Positions 16,635-25,197 of a stretch of 55,712 nt of DNA are shown piece by piece. The stretch's first letter is position 1. The number at the start of each line of letters is the position of its first letter. The position numbers and the translations under genes are program-made. Under the pieces are notes generated by a model. The model was given only the letters and a program-made list of their open reading frames with translations. It was not told where the DNA came from and did no database searches. Origin of the DNA: JBBDIK01 sp040880465. Its GTDB lineage: Bacteria > Actinomycetota > UBA4738 > JBBDHU01. The stretch covers positions 1-55,712 of the forward strand of contig JBBDIK010000001.1 of assembly GCA_040880465.1 (NCBI GenBank), read 5' to 3'.

Positions 16635-16915
16635 CGACGGGTGGCGCGTAGACTCGAAACCGCGAGCACGATGGCGATCACGCTGAGCGCCACGACGAAC
16701 CACGAGAGCGATGTGGGCGAGGTCGAGGCGTTCCGGCGCACCGCCCCGTATGCCAGCAGCCCGCCGGCTATGAGCAGCACGACGAACGAAACCGCCCAAA
16801 GGCTCAGGCGCCCGGCGCCCGGCGTCGTATCCCGTTCGTCCTCGAACAGGTCCTCTTCGTCTTCCTCGTCCGGGTCCAGCTCTTCATCCAGTTCGGCGTC
16901 TTCGTGGTCGGTCAT
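16631..16915 (-). CDS. Small acidic two-helix membrane protein
   Basis: A 94-aa protein with a strikingly acidic N-terminus (residues 1-30 are mostly Asp and Glu) followed by two membrane helices (about 38-58 and 70-88) and a short arginine-rich tail. No family is recognised. It overlaps glyS upstream by ATGA and the HEXXH lipoprotein downstream by GTGA, so the three are translationally coupled. The acidic tail probably lies in the cytoplasm and may contact a basic partner; that is inference. Confidence 0.75.
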   Translation of the reverse strand: MTDHEDAELDEELDPDEEDEEDLFEDERDTTPGAGRLSLWAVSFVVLLIAGGLLAYGAVRRNASTSPTSLSWFVVALSVIAIVLAVSSLRATRR

Positions 16916-18222
16916 AGTCGCTCCTCCAGGTAGGCCACCGCATCATCTATCGGGATCCGGTCCTGCGCCATCGAATCCCGGTCCCGCACGGTGACGGCGT
17001 GGTCGTCGAGGGAATCGAAATCCACGGTCACACAATAGGGCGTCCCGACCTCGTCCTGACGGCGGTAGCGCCGACCGATCGAGCCGGCGTCATCGTAGTC
17101 GCACATCCAGCGGGTCTTGAGCAGGTCGAACACCCGGCGAGCCTCGGGCGTCAGTGTCTCCTTCCGCGATAGCGGCAGCACCGCCACCTTGATCGGCGCA
17201 AGGTCCTTGTGCAGCCGCAGGACGGTCCGCTTCTCCAGCTCGCCCTTCGCGTTCGGCGCCTCCTCGACCCGGTACGCGTCAACCAGGAACGCGAGCATGG
17301 CTCGGTCGGCACCGGCCGCCGTCTCGACGACGAACGGGACGAAATGGTTGTCGTTCTCCTGGTCGAAGTAGCGAAGGTCCTCGCCGCTGGCTTCCATGTG
17401 CGCCCGCAGGTCGAAGTCGGTCCGGTTGTGGATCCCCTCGAGCTCGGACCATCCGAAGGGGAACTCGTACTCGATGTCGTGGGCTTCCTTCGCGTAGTGG
17501 GCGAGTTCGTCGGGCTCGTGCTCGCGGATCCGAACCTTCTCCGGACGCAGACCAAGGTCCAGACACCACTGATGCCGGAGCTCGAGCCAGTGCCGGAGGT
17601 GTTCGTCCTCCGTGCCGGGCTCGACGAAGAACTGCATCTCCATCTGTTCGAACTCGCGCGTGCGGAAGGTGAAGTTGCCGGGGGTGATCTCGTTGCGGAA
17701 GGACTTCCCGATCTGCGCGATTCCGAACGGGACCTTCTTGCGGCTCGAGGCCTGGACGGTCGCGAAGTCGACGTAGATCCCTTGCGCGGTCTCCGGTCGA
17801 AGGTACACCTGGTGTGCATCGTCCTCGACCGGCCCCATGTGGGTCTTGAACATCAGGTTGAAACGCCTCGGCTCGGAGAGTTCGCCGCCGCACTCCGGAC
17901 ACTCGGTGCCCTTGGTGTGGTCGGCGCGGAATCGCCGGCGGCACTCCTTGCACTCGACCAGAGGATCGGTGAAACCCTGGACATGACCGGAGGTCTCCCA
18001 GACCTTCGGCGACATCAGGATCGAGGAATCGAGCCCGACGATGTCGGCGCGCTCCTGGACCATCGAACGCCACCACGCGTCCTTGACGTTGCGTTTCAGC
18101 TCGACGCCGAGCGGGCCGTAATCCCAGCACGAGCGAAGGCCGCCATAGATCTCGCTGGACGGGAACACGATCCCTCGCCGTTTCGCGAGGGAGGTGATGG
18201 TCTCCATCAGGTCGGTGGCCAT
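16912..18222 (-). CDS. glyS: Glycyl-tRNA synthetase (alpha2 class II type)
   Basis: A 436-aa synthetase that charges tRNA-Gly. It is the single-chain eukaryote/archaeal-like type found in actinobacteria. Seen in order: LAKRRGIVFPSSEIYGG, GLRSCWDYGPLGVELKRN, motif 2 region with GIAQIGKSFRNEITPGNFTFR and REFEQMEMQFF, and the C-terminal anticodon-binding domain with PIKVAVLPLSRKE. A cysteine set (CKECRRRF, CPECGGEL) forms a zinc insertion. GGAAAGGAG precedes ATG 18222. It starts a coupled run with the small acidic membrane protein and the HEXXH lipoprotein. Confidence 0.96.
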   Translation of the reverse strand: MATDLMETITSLAKRRGIVFPSSEIYGGLRSCWDYGPLGVELKRNVKDAWWRSMVQERADIVGLDSSILMSPKVWETSGHVQGFTDPLVECKECRRRFRADHTKGTECPECGGELSEPRRFNLMFKTHMGPVEDDAHQVYLRPETAQGIYVDFATVQASSRKKVPFGIAQIGKSFRNEITPGNFTFRTREFEQMEMQFFVEPGTEDEHLRHWLELRHQWCLDLGLRPEKVRIREHEPDELAHYAKEAHDIEYEFPFGWSELEGIHNRTDFDLRAHMEASGEDLRYFDQENDNHFVPFVVETAAGADRAMLAFLVDAYRVEEAPNAKGELEKRTVLRLHKDLAPIKVAVLPLSRKETLTPEARRVFDLLKTRWMCDYDDAGSIGRRYRRQDEVGTPYCVTVDFDSLDDHAVTVRDRDSMAQDRIPIDDAVAYLEERL

Positions 18223-18348
18223 CGAGGACTCCTTTCCGGCGACTGGCAGCCGCCGCTGGCGTGGCCCCTATCGTACCGGCAAGGATGGCCCGAATGGGCC
18301 TCAAGGCTTCCTTCCCGCCTGCCGACCCTTCATGATTGAGGAAGACGC

Positions 18349-18822
18349 ATGGACGATCTCTGCAGGGTGTGCGGGGCGCGGCTCGCGCCCGACGTCGACT
18401 GGTGCGGTCAGTGCCTCACGCCGGTCCAGCGGCCAGGCGTCGCTGCTCCGGGCGCCTCCCAGGCGACGCCACCGACAGCCACTGGACAGCCCCGGTTCGA
18501 CCCACTCCACAGCGCACCGAACCCGGGTGCAGGACCTCACATCGCTCTCGAGAATCCCAAAGACCTCAAAGAACCGGTCATGTCCCGGTGGCGCAAGGGC
18601 CCGACCAGCTTCGGACCCGTCGGACGCGTCATCCTCACCCTCCTGGTGATCGCGGCCATCGCGATCGGGTTCCCTCTGGTGCAGGGCGCGTTCTTCGCCT
18701 TCACCGGGTTCATGATCCCATCGGAGCGGGTCGGCCTGTTCCTGATCATGTACCTCGCCGTTGCCGGTCTTATCGGTCTCTGGGTTCTCACGAGGATCTG
18801 GAAGAAGGTCCGGGTCGAGTAA
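18349..18822 (+). CDS. Zinc-ribbon membrane protein, paralogue 1
   Basis: A 157-aa protein. The N-terminus is a zinc ribbon (C5-x2-C8 and C19-x2-C22). A proline-rich linker leads to SRWRKGPTSFGPVGRV, then two membrane helices (about 91-112 and 125-147). The block RWRxGxTxFGPxGR recurs in the next gene, so the two are paralogues by local duplication. GAGGAAG precedes ATG 18349. Proteins with a zinc ribbon followed by membrane segments are widespread and mostly uncharacterised; no function is proposed. Confidence 0.75.
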   Translation: MDDLCRVCGARLAPDVDWCGQCLTPVQRPGVAAPGASQATPPTATGQPRFDPLHSAPNPGAGPHIALENPKDLKEPVMSRWRKGPTSFGPVGRVILTLLVIAAIAIGFPLVQGAFFAFTGFMIPSERVGLFLIMYLAVAGLIGLWVLTRIWKKVRVE

Positions 18823-18901
18823 CCTCGAACCCGATCCTCAAGTCGGCACGACGGGCGTCCGACAACGCAAGTGAGGCGCACCGGCAGGGAACGATAGGAC
18901 C

Positions 18902-19750
18902 ATGGCCTGGTACTGCACCCGATGCGGGAACGCGGCAACGACGCCCGGCCGCTGGTGCAAGGCGTGCGGAGCGCCGGTCTCCAGCAGCGTCTGGGAATCC
19001 GATCCGACCCGGCCGGGGACGGTCATCCAGTCCAAGGCACCCCGGGTTACGACCAAGGGGCCCGGTACCGCATCTGCGCCGCTCCCGCCCGTCGAACCAC
19101 CCCGAGGGCCCCCGGCGAGGCCGAACCCGTCCATGCGCGAGCCGATCATCTTCCTCGAACGCTCCCGCTGGCGGGGGGGCTCGACCACGTTCGGTCCGTT
19201 GGGAAGGACGGTCGCGAGCGTCGTCACCGTCGGCTTCTTCACCGTGCTGGCGACATCCTCCATCTTGGGGCTCGCGTTCTCCCCTATCTACGTCCTGGCC
19301 TCGATCTACCTCCTGAAGGAGATCTGGTCGCGGGACGAGATCGACGACAGCTCCAAGGCCACCGTGATGGACGGGGTCCGCGAGGCGTTCCACCCGAAGA
19401 AGGCACCGACGACGACCGTGACGGAGCCAGCGTGGGTTTGTCCCCGATGCCGTTCCGAGCTCGAGAAGGGATCCCGCTGGTGCGGTGTGTGCAAGGCGGG
19501 GGTATCCAATGCCGAATTCGTCACGCCGGCGGCCTACGAGCAGGCGGTGTTGGAGGTGACGCCGCCGCGGCCGGTCGTGGGTCGACACCGCCGGGGATCC
19601 CGCCTAGGTACGACCGGATGGAAGATCATCATCTCCGTGGCCGCGATCACACCCATCCTGTTCGTCACGAGACCGTGGTCATCGTTCCTGCTGCTGATCG
19701 TCGGCGCGGGCGTGGTGGCGATGTGGTTCGTCTGGAAGCCGGACGACTGA
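18902..19750 (+). CDS. Zinc-ribbon membrane protein, paralogue 2
   Basis: A 282-aa protein with two zinc ribbons: C5-x2-C8 with C19-x2-C22 at the N-terminus, and a second one with CPRC and CGVC near residues 180-197. Between them lie SRWRGGSTTFGPLGRT and two membrane helices (about 102-138); a further hydrophobic pair lies near the C-terminus (about 240-275). The block RWRxGxTxFGPxGR and the ribbon are shared with the gene 79 bases upstream. The function is unknown; the longer form may be a fusion of the same module with a second sensor-like ribbon. Confidence 0.75.
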   Translation: MAWYCTRCGNAATTPGRWCKACGAPVSSSVWESDPTRPGTVIQSKAPRVTTKGPGTASAPLPPVEPPRGPPARPNPSMREPIIFLERSRWRGGSTTFGPLGRTVASVVTVGFFTVLATSSILGLAFSPIYVLASIYLLKEIWSRDEIDDSSKATVMDGVREAFHPKKAPTTTVTEPAWVCPRCRSELEKGSRWCGVCKAGVSNAEFVTPAAYEQAVLEVTPPRPVVGRHRRGSRLGTTGWKIIISVAAITPILFVTRPWSSFLLLIVGAGVVAMWFVWKPDD

Positions 19751-19775
19751 ACCCCGGTCGGCCCTCGACGACCGA

Positions 19776-20501
19776 CTACAGGCCGCCGAAGCGCCGCGAA
19801 CGCTTCTGATAGTCACGGATCGCTTCGTAGAGATGCTCGCGATCGAAGTCGGGCCACAGCACCGGTGTGAACCAGAGTTCCGAGTACGCGCTTTCCCACA
19901 AAAGGAAATTCGACGGGCGCTGCTCGCCGCTCGTTCGGATCACCAGGTCCGGATCGGGCAGGTCCGGGTACTGGAACCGCGCCGAGATCGACTCCTCGGT
20001 GATCCGCCCGCCGATCTTGCCTGCATCATGATCGGCGAGCAGCTTCTTGACGGCGTCGACGATCTCCGCCCGGCCCCCGTAGTTGAAGGCGACCGTCAGG
20101 GTCAGGTCCCGATTCTGCCGGGTCATGGACTCGGCTTCCTCGATCTCACGAACCAGCTTCTTCGGCAAACGCCGGCCCCGCCGGCCCATGAACCGGATCC
20201 GCACGCCCATGTCCCGCATCTGGTCCCGTCGCGCGTTCAAGATCGTGCGGTTGAAGTCCAAGAGGAACTTGACCTCGCTCGGCGGTCGGTTCCAGTTCTC
20301 GGTGGAGAACGCGTACACCGTGAGCCAGCGAACGCCAACCTCGAGGCAACCCTGAACCACGTCGAAGAGCACTTCCTCCCCGCGCGCATGCCCCTCGGTC
20401 CTGGGCTGGCCTCGCTGCTTGGCCCAGCGCCCGTTCCCGTCCATCACGATCGCGACGTGATCCGGCACGCGCTTGCGGTCGATATCCGAGAGGAAACTCA
20501 C
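19776..20501 (-). CDS. uppS: Isoprenyl transferase (undecaprenyl diphosphate synthase family)
   Basis: A 241-aa cis-prenyltransferase that extends farnesyl diphosphate to the C50-C55 lipid carrier for peptidoglycan. The diphosphate-binding loop VMDGNGRWAKQRG (Asp21) is present, then LTVYAFSTENWNRP, and the C-terminal PDLVIRTSGEQRPSNFLLW and YSELWFTPVLWPDF. Length and motif order fit the family. Its GTG start overlaps the recO stop as GTGA. The recO-uppS order is common in actinobacteria. Confidence 0.96.
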   Translation of the reverse strand: MSFLSDIDRKRVPDHVAIVMDGNGRWAKQRGQPRTEGHARGEEVLFDVVQGCLEVGVRWLTVYAFSTENWNRPPSEVKFLLDFNRTILNARRDQMRDMGVRIRFMGRRGRRLPKKLVREIEEAESMTRQNRDLTLTVAFNYGGRAEIVDAVKKLLADHDAGKIGGRITEESISARFQYPDLPDPDLVIRTSGEQRPSNFLLWESAYSELWFTPVLWPDFDREHLYEAIRDYQKRSRRFGGL

Positions 20502-21238
20502 GGAGACAGGCTCCCTTCGAGCATCGGCATCGAGCGCATCCGTCGCTCCAGATAGAACTCGACGAACCCGGTGAGCACCGACGTCGCCGCGCCGCGGACC
20601 CGGGCATCACGGCCACGCGCATCGGCATCGGCCAGCTCGACGGCGGCGAGCTCCGCCAGCAGGGCCAGGACCTCCGCCCGAACGGGATGCGCGCCCGCGT
20701 CCGCGCAGGTGTCGCACACCCCGCCCCCCTGGCTGTTGGAGAACAGGCGTGGATCCTTCGCACCACACACCGCACAGGCGCTCAGGCTGGGGTGGAACCC
20801 TGACACCGACAGGAGCTTCAGCAGGTACGACTCCGCGACCGCATCCGGATCGGGTGTGCCGGCGTCGAGCGCCCGCAGGCCCGAGAGCAACAGCAGGAAG
20901 AGCCGAACGTTGCGCTCGTGTTCCTCCGCTACCTTGTCCGCCGCCTCGAGCATCGTCTCGCCCGCCGCGAACTTCGCCAGGTCCTCCGGGATCGCTCGAT
21001 GCGCAGCGATGATCTCGGCTTGCGTCACCGTGTCGAGCGCGCCGCGGCCCCGGTAGAGCATCAGGGATACATGCGTGAACGGTTCCAGCCGGGCACCGAA
21101 CCGGCTCTTGGTCCGGCGGATGCCCTTCGCGACCCCGCGCACCTTGCCCGAGCCCTGCGTCAGGATGGTGACGATCTTGTCGGCTTCGCCCAGCTTGTGC
21201 GTACGCAGGACGATGCCCTGTTCCTTGTAGGGGGGCAT
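20498..21238 (-). CDS. recO: DNA repair protein RecO
   Basis: A 246-aa RecO, which with RecF and RecR loads RecA on gapped DNA. Features: an N-terminal OB-fold with EQGIVLRTHKLGEADKIVTILT and GKVRGVAKGIRR, a helical middle, and a C-terminal zinc site with CAVCG and CDTC. I chose the ATG at 21238 because the family begins right there and TACGAT ends 7 bases upstream, suggesting a leaderless mRNA; an ATG at 21247 is the alternative. It is coupled to uppS. Confidence 0.94.
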   Translation of the reverse strand: MPPYKEQGIVLRTHKLGEADKIVTILTQGSGKVRGVAKGIRRTKSRFGARLEPFTHVSLMLYRGRGALDTVTQAEIIAAHRAIPEDLAKFAAGETMLEAADKVAEEHERNVRLFLLLLSGLRALDAGTPDPDAVAESYLLKLLSVSGFHPSLSACAVCGAKDPRLFSNSQGGGVCDTCADAGAHPVRAEVLALLAELAAVELADADARGRDARVRGAATSVLTGFVEFYLERRMRSMPMLEGSLSP

Positions 21239-21305
21239 GGATGGCATCGTAGCGCCGCCGAGGACGCCGGTTCGCCACCTGGTGTGACGTTCCTGTGGAA
21301 CCCCC

Positions 21306-22043
21306 TCAGTCCACGAACTGCAGGAGGTCGTCCAAGAGGCTGGATGACCCGATGCGGAATCGTTCAGGGCGTGCCCACGATGGCCCGAGCTCCTCGACCA
21401 GCAGGTCGAGGTAGCGCTGGGCGTGCTCCGCCTTCCGGATGCCTCCCGCCACCTTGATCCCGACCTGGTGGCCCGCTTCCTGATCGTACTGCCCCACGGC
21501 CTCCATCATCTGACGGACCGCCGGGATGGTGGCGCCCTCGGGGAGCAGCCCGGTCGAGCTCTTGATGAAGTCGCAGCCCGCCCGCATCGCGAGGAGGGCG
21601 GCCGGCTTGATCCATCCCGGGTCGGCCGCGCGCCCGGTTTCGAGGATGACCTTGAGGATGACCCCGCCGTCGCATGCCTTCCGGCACGCCTTGAGCTCGG
21701 CGATCGCCTGTTTCTCGCGGCCAGGGACGAGCGCGGAAGGCGAAAGGACCGTGTCGATCTCCTGTGCCCCGGCCCCGAGCGCCTTCGTGATGTCGGCGAC
21801 GCGGCGCTCCGACGTCGCCTTCCCGTCGGGGAACGCGTTCACGGTACCGACGTGCACGGTGGTGCCGAAGAGGGCCTTGCGTGCCTTGCTCACGTGTTCG
21901 GGAGCGATGCAGACGGCTGCGACCGACGGGAGTCCCGGAGCGGGCTCCTTGGCACGTTCGCACAGTACCGCGATCTGTTCTGCGGTGTCGTTCTCGTTCA
22001 GCGAGGTGAGATCGAGGCATCGGAGAAGCAACTCGCCGTCCAT
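21306..22043 (-). CDS. deoC: Deoxyribose-phosphate aldolase family protein
   Basis: A 245-aa aldolase that splits 2-deoxyribose 5-phosphate into glyceraldehyde 3-phosphate and acetaldehyde. Key residues: Asp97 in EIDTVL, Schiff-base Lys161 in DFIKSSTG and Lys197 in GIKVAGGIR. The block DTVLSPSALVPG differs from the usual DMVINIGALKSG, so the enzyme belongs to a divergent branch, and substrate could differ. It starts 4 bases after the corC-like gene stop and is probably last in the phoH-ybeY-corC-deoC run. Confidence 0.88.
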   Translation of the reverse strand: MDGELLLRCLDLTSLNENDTAEQIAVLCERAKEPAPGLPSVAAVCIAPEHVSKARKALFGTTVHVGTVNAFPDGKATSERRVADITKALGAGAQEIDTVLSPSALVPGREKQAIAELKACRKACDGGVILKVILETGRAADPGWIKPAALLAMRAGCDFIKSSTGLLPEGATIPAVRQMMEAVGQYDQEAGHQVGIKVAGGIRKAEHAQRYLDLLVEELGPSWARPERFRIGSSSLLDDLLQFVD

Positions 22044-22047
22044 CCGA

Positions 22048-23316
22048 CTACTCCGAGCTGACGTCAGCCTCGGCCCGCTCCTCGTCGGGGAGCTGGGTGA
22101 TGTGGACCTTGGCGATGCGCCTTCCCTGGACCTGCTCCGCGCGGAACTTCAGGCCTTGGAAGTTGACCTCCTGCCCCTCGGAGGGGATGTCGCCGATCAG
22201 GTTCAGCATCAGTCCGGCGACCGTGTCCCATTCGTCGTCGGGGAGTTCCACCTGCAGCGTCTCGTTCAGTTCGTCGATCGGAAGGCGTCCATTGACGAGG
22301 TACTCGGCCTCGCCCACCGGCTGGATGTTTTCCTCCTCGACGTCGTACTCGTCGGCGATCTCACCGACCAGCTCCTCGAGAAGGTCCTCCAGCGTGATCA
22401 GGCCGGTGAGCGACCCGTGTTCGTCGTAGACGAGCGCGATGTGGAACTTCTCCTTCTGCATCTGGGGAAGCAGGTCCGCGGCCTTCTTCGTCTCCGGAAC
22501 CCAATGGGCCTCGCGGACGATGTCGTCCAGCGGCATATCACTCCGACCTTGGTGCAAGGCCTTCAGCACGTCCTTCGCATAGGCCATCCCCACGACCTCG
22601 TCGAGCGACTCTTTGTAGACGGGGACCCGTGAGTAGCCGTGTTCGAGGACGAGGGCCTGGACATCTCGCAACGTGTCCGTGTTCTCGATCGCGGTGATGT
22701 CCGGCCGTGGCACCATCACCTCCCGGGCGATGGTGTCGCCGAACTCGAAGATCGAGTGGATGAGCTTGCGCTCGCCCTCTTCGATCGAGCCTTCCGAACT
22801 TCCGACCTCAGCCATCGTTCGGATCTCCTCCTCCGAGACGAACGGACCGGTCTTGAGGCCCTTCCCCGGCAGCAGCACGTTGGCGATGCCGATCAAGCCC
22901 CTCGTCGGCAGGGCCAGCACGCGCCCGAGCCAGTACACGAGCGGAGCCAACAGCAGCGCCATGCGATCCGAGTGCAGGACCCCGAACGTCTTCGACATCG
23001 CCTCGACCAGGACGAAGTACAGCAGCGTGAACCCGATGGAGAGCAGGGCCACACCGAGGCTCGAGTAGTAGTGCTCGGCCAGGATCGCGATCAGGATCGC
23101 GGAACCGTTCTGCGCGATCATCACCGCGAGGTAGATCGGGTTGAGCGCCTTCGGCGGGTCCTCTTCGAGTTTCACGAGGACCTCGGCGTTCCGGCGCTTG
23201 TCCTCGGCCATGGCCATCGCGCGCACCCGGGTCATCCGCGTAAGCGAAGCCTCGGCCGTTGCCAGGAGCGACCCCAGGATGACCAGCAGCACGACGGCGA
23301 CCCAGAGCCAGATCAC
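22048..23316 (-). CDS. CNNM/CorC-type transporter-associated protein (HlyC/CorC family)
   Basis: A 422-aa membrane protein with an N-terminal CNNM (DUF21) domain of three to four helices (about 1-190), a CBS pair (about 205-325) with REVMVPRPDITAIENTDTL and DEHGSLTGLITLEDLLEELVGEI (shown in parts: DEHGSLTGLITLEDLL), and the C-terminal CorC_HlyC domain with DTVAGLMLNLIGDIP. Relatives move or sense magnesium. GTG 23316 overlaps the ybeY stop as GTGA. The phoH-ybeY-corC order is the conserved bacterial arrangement. Confidence 0.93.
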   Translation of the reverse strand: MIWLWVAVVLLVILGSLLATAEASLTRMTRVRAMAMAEDKRRNAEVLVKLEEDPPKALNPIYLAVMIAQNGSAILIAILAEHYYSSLGVALLSIGFTLLYFVLVEAMSKTFGVLHSDRMALLLAPLVYWLGRVLALPTRGLIGIANVLLPGKGLKTGPFVSEEEIRTMAEVGSSEGSIEEGERKLIHSIFEFGDTIAREVMVPRPDITAIENTDTLRDVQALVLEHGYSRVPVYKESLDEVVGMAYAKDVLKALHQGRSDMPLDDIVREAHWVPETKKAADLLPQMQKEKFHIALVYDEHGSLTGLITLEDLLEELVGEIADEYDVEEENIQPVGEAEYLVNGRLPIDELNETLQVELPDDEWDTVAGLMLNLIGDIPSEGQEVNFQGLKFRAEQVQGRRIAKVHITQLPDEERAEADVSSE

Positions 23317-23756
23317 GGCACCTGCACCCCGCTGTAGCGTTCCTGGCGCGCCCACATCTCGGCGCGCTCGTCGTCCCCTTCGTGGTCGTAGCCCAACAGG
23401 TGCAGGATGCCATGCGCCAGCAGGAGCCGAACCTCGGCGTCCGGGTCCTGCGGGTTGTTCGCCGCCGCCACCGACGGCGCGATCACGACGTCACCGAGCA
23501 CTCGTCGCCCGTCTTCCGTCGCGGTGTCCGCATCTTGCGCGAACGAGAGCACGTCGGTCGGGCCGGGCTCGTCCATGTAGCGCCGGTGCAGTTCCGCGAT
23601 CTCCTCGGATCCGACGAACGACACCGAGAGCTCAGCGGCACCGAGACCCTCGCCCACCAGGCAGCGCTGTGCCAGCTCGACGAGTGGTTCCGTGTCGATG
23701 GAGCGGTCCTGGCGGTCGGAGATCAGGACCGTCGGTAACGGCACCGCGTCAGTCAC
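23313..23756 (-). CDS. ybeY: Endoribonuclease YbeY
   Basis: A 147-aa metalloprotein for 16S rRNA 3' maturation and ribosome quality control. The zinc site HGILHLLGYDHEGDD (three histidines) lies near the C-terminus, and the upstream block DVLSFAQD is the family TDVLSFP variant. The GTG at 23756 overlaps the phoH stop by 8 bases (GTGACTGA); the open frame upstream lacks family features. It lies between phoH and corC, as in most bacteria. Confidence 0.95.
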   Translation of the reverse strand: MTDAVPLPTVLISDRQDRSIDTEPLVELAQRCLVGEGLGAAELSVSFVGSEEIAELHRRYMDEPGPTDVLSFAQDADTATEDGRRVLGDVVIAPSVAAANNPQDPDAEVRLLLAHGILHLLGYDHEGDDERAEMWARQERYSGVQVP

Positions 23757-24726
23757 CGGCCTGCGCCCTTCCTTCGACGTGCCGTCGATAGGCCTCGACG
23801 ATGTCCTGCACGATCCGGTGCCGGACGACGTCACGGGCACCGAGGTTCACGAACGACACGCCCTCGATGTCGTCGAGGATGTCGACGACCTCCATGAGTC
23901 CCGATCGCTGCCCCGCGGGCAGGTCGGTCTGGGTGACGTCGCCGTTCACGACCGCCTTAGATCCGAACCCGAGACGGGTGAGGAACATCTTCATCTGCTC
24001 GGGTGAGGTGTTCTGGGCTTCGTCCAGGATGATGAACGAGTCGTTCAAGGTGCGTCCGCGCATGTACGCCAGCGGTGCGACCTCGACGGTCCCCCGTTCC
24101 ATCAGCCGTGGCAACGCCTCTGCGTCGCTCATCTCGTAGAGGGCATCGTACAGCGGCCGCATGTACGGGTCGATCTTCTCGGCGAGCGTGCCCGGGAGGA
24201 ACCCCAGCCGCTCACCCGCCTCCACCGCCGGACGCGTGAGGATGATGCGGGAGACTTCCTTGTCCTGCAGCGCACGGATGGCCGACGCGACCGCCAGGTA
24301 GCTCTTCCCGGTCCCCGCCGGACCGATGCCGAAGGTCAGGGTGGAACGCCGGATCGCGTCGACGTAGCGCTTCTGGCCGGCGGTCCGCGGCGCGATCGCC
24401 TTGCCGCGACGGGTCAGGATCACGTCGCCGAGCACCTCTGACGGTTTCAGTCCCTCGCCCTTGATGAGTTCGATCGTCTGACCGACCGACGTCGCGGTGA
24501 GCGATCGCTCGCGTCCGAGCAGCGCGAGGAGCTCCTCGAAGAGCTGGGCGACCTTGTCCGCCTCCTCCTGGTCACCGGAGATCGTGATCTCGTTCCCGCG
24601 GACCAGGATCTGGGCGTCGAAGGCGGCCTCGACCAGCTTGAGGAGTTCGTCCCGTTCGCCGAGCAGCGCAACCATGGACCGGCTGCCCGGAACGAGGATC
24701 TTCACCTGCGTGGAGGCTTTCGCCAA
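23749..24726 (-). CDS. phoH: PhoH-like ATPase
   Basis: A 325-aa protein with an N-terminal KH-like domain (GRKxFVP-type: VKILVPGSRSMVALLGERDE and RGNEITISG) and the PhoH ATPase domain. Walker A is GPAGTGKSYLA, Walker B DSFIILDEAQNTSPEQMKM. It is probably an RNA-associated ATPase or helicase acting with YbeY. The start is uncertain: a TTG at 24726 keeps the full N-terminal strand, a GTG at 24705 is the alternative. A terminator just upstream separates it from the HIT gene, so it begins a new transcript. Confidence 0.93.
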   Translation of the reverse strand: MAKASTQVKILVPGSRSMVALLGERDELLKLVEAAFDAQILVRGNEITISGDQEEADKVAQLFEELLALLGRERSLTATSVGQTIELIKGEGLKPSEVLGDVILTRRGKAIAPRTAGQKRYVDAIRRSTLTFGIGPAGTGKSYLAVASAIRALQDKEVSRIILTRPAVEAGERLGFLPGTLAEKIDPYMRPLYDALYEMSDAEALPRLMERGTVEVAPLAYMRGRTLNDSFIILDEAQNTSPEQMKMFLTRLGFGSKAVVNGDVTQTDLPAGQRSGLMEVVDILDDIEGVSFVNLGARDVVRHRIVQDIVEAYRRHVEGRAQAGD

Positions 24727-24765
24727 GCGCGCTCTGCCGGGGTCTCGCCCCGTCCCTCCTGTTGG

Positions 24766-24791
24766 AAAAGGGGCCGCTTCAGGGCGACCCC
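24766..24791 (-). terminator. Intrinsic terminator between the HIT gene and phoH
   Basis: On the minus strand GGGGTCGC at 24791-24784 pairs fully with GCGGCCCC at 24777-24770 (one T-G pair) around a 6-base loop, followed by TTTT. It lies 54 bases after the HIT stop and ends the dnaJ-HIT direction before phoH. Confidence 0.75.
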
Positions 24792-24844
24792 GGACTGCAC
24801 CTCAGATGGTACCAAGGGTCACCCTTCCGGCGGAAGACCGATGT

Positions 24845-25192
24845 TCAACCCGGAGGCCAGATCATCTGCCGTCCGCCGAGCAGGTGGAAGTGCAGGTGGA
24901 AGACGCTCTGGCCCGCGTCCGAGCCCACGTTGGAGACCAGGCGCCACCCGCTCTTGTCGACACCCTCCGCCTTGGCGAGATGGGCAGCCGCCGCGAAGAG
25001 TTCGGCGAGCATCCCGGCGTGCTTCTCGCCGAGGCTCCCCATGTCCTCGATATGGTCCTTCGGGATGAGCAGGATATGGGTGGGCGCCTCCGGATCGATG
25101 TCGCGGAACGCCACGACGTGATCGGACGCGTGCACGATCTCGGCCGGGATCTCCCGCGCGGCGATCTTGCAGAACAGGCACTCGGTCGTCAT
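24845..25192 (-). CDS. HIT-family nucleotide hydrolase
   Basis: A 115-aa histidine-triad protein. The catalytic motif FHLHFHLLGG is near the C-terminus, preceded by GWRLVSNVGSDAGQSV, and the N-terminus has the zinc-type CLFCKI. HIT proteins hydrolyse nucleoside phosphoramidates (HinT type). Length is normal. It starts 5 bases after the dnaJ stop, so they share a transcript, which ends at the terminator downstream. Confidence 0.94.
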   Translation of the reverse strand: MTTECLFCKIAAREIPAEIVHASDHVVAFRDIDPEAPTHILLIPKDHIEDMGSLGEKHAGMLAELFAAAAHLAKAEGVDKSGWRLVSNVGSDAGQSVFHLHFHLLGGRQMIWPPG

Positions 25193-25197
25193 GGTCC

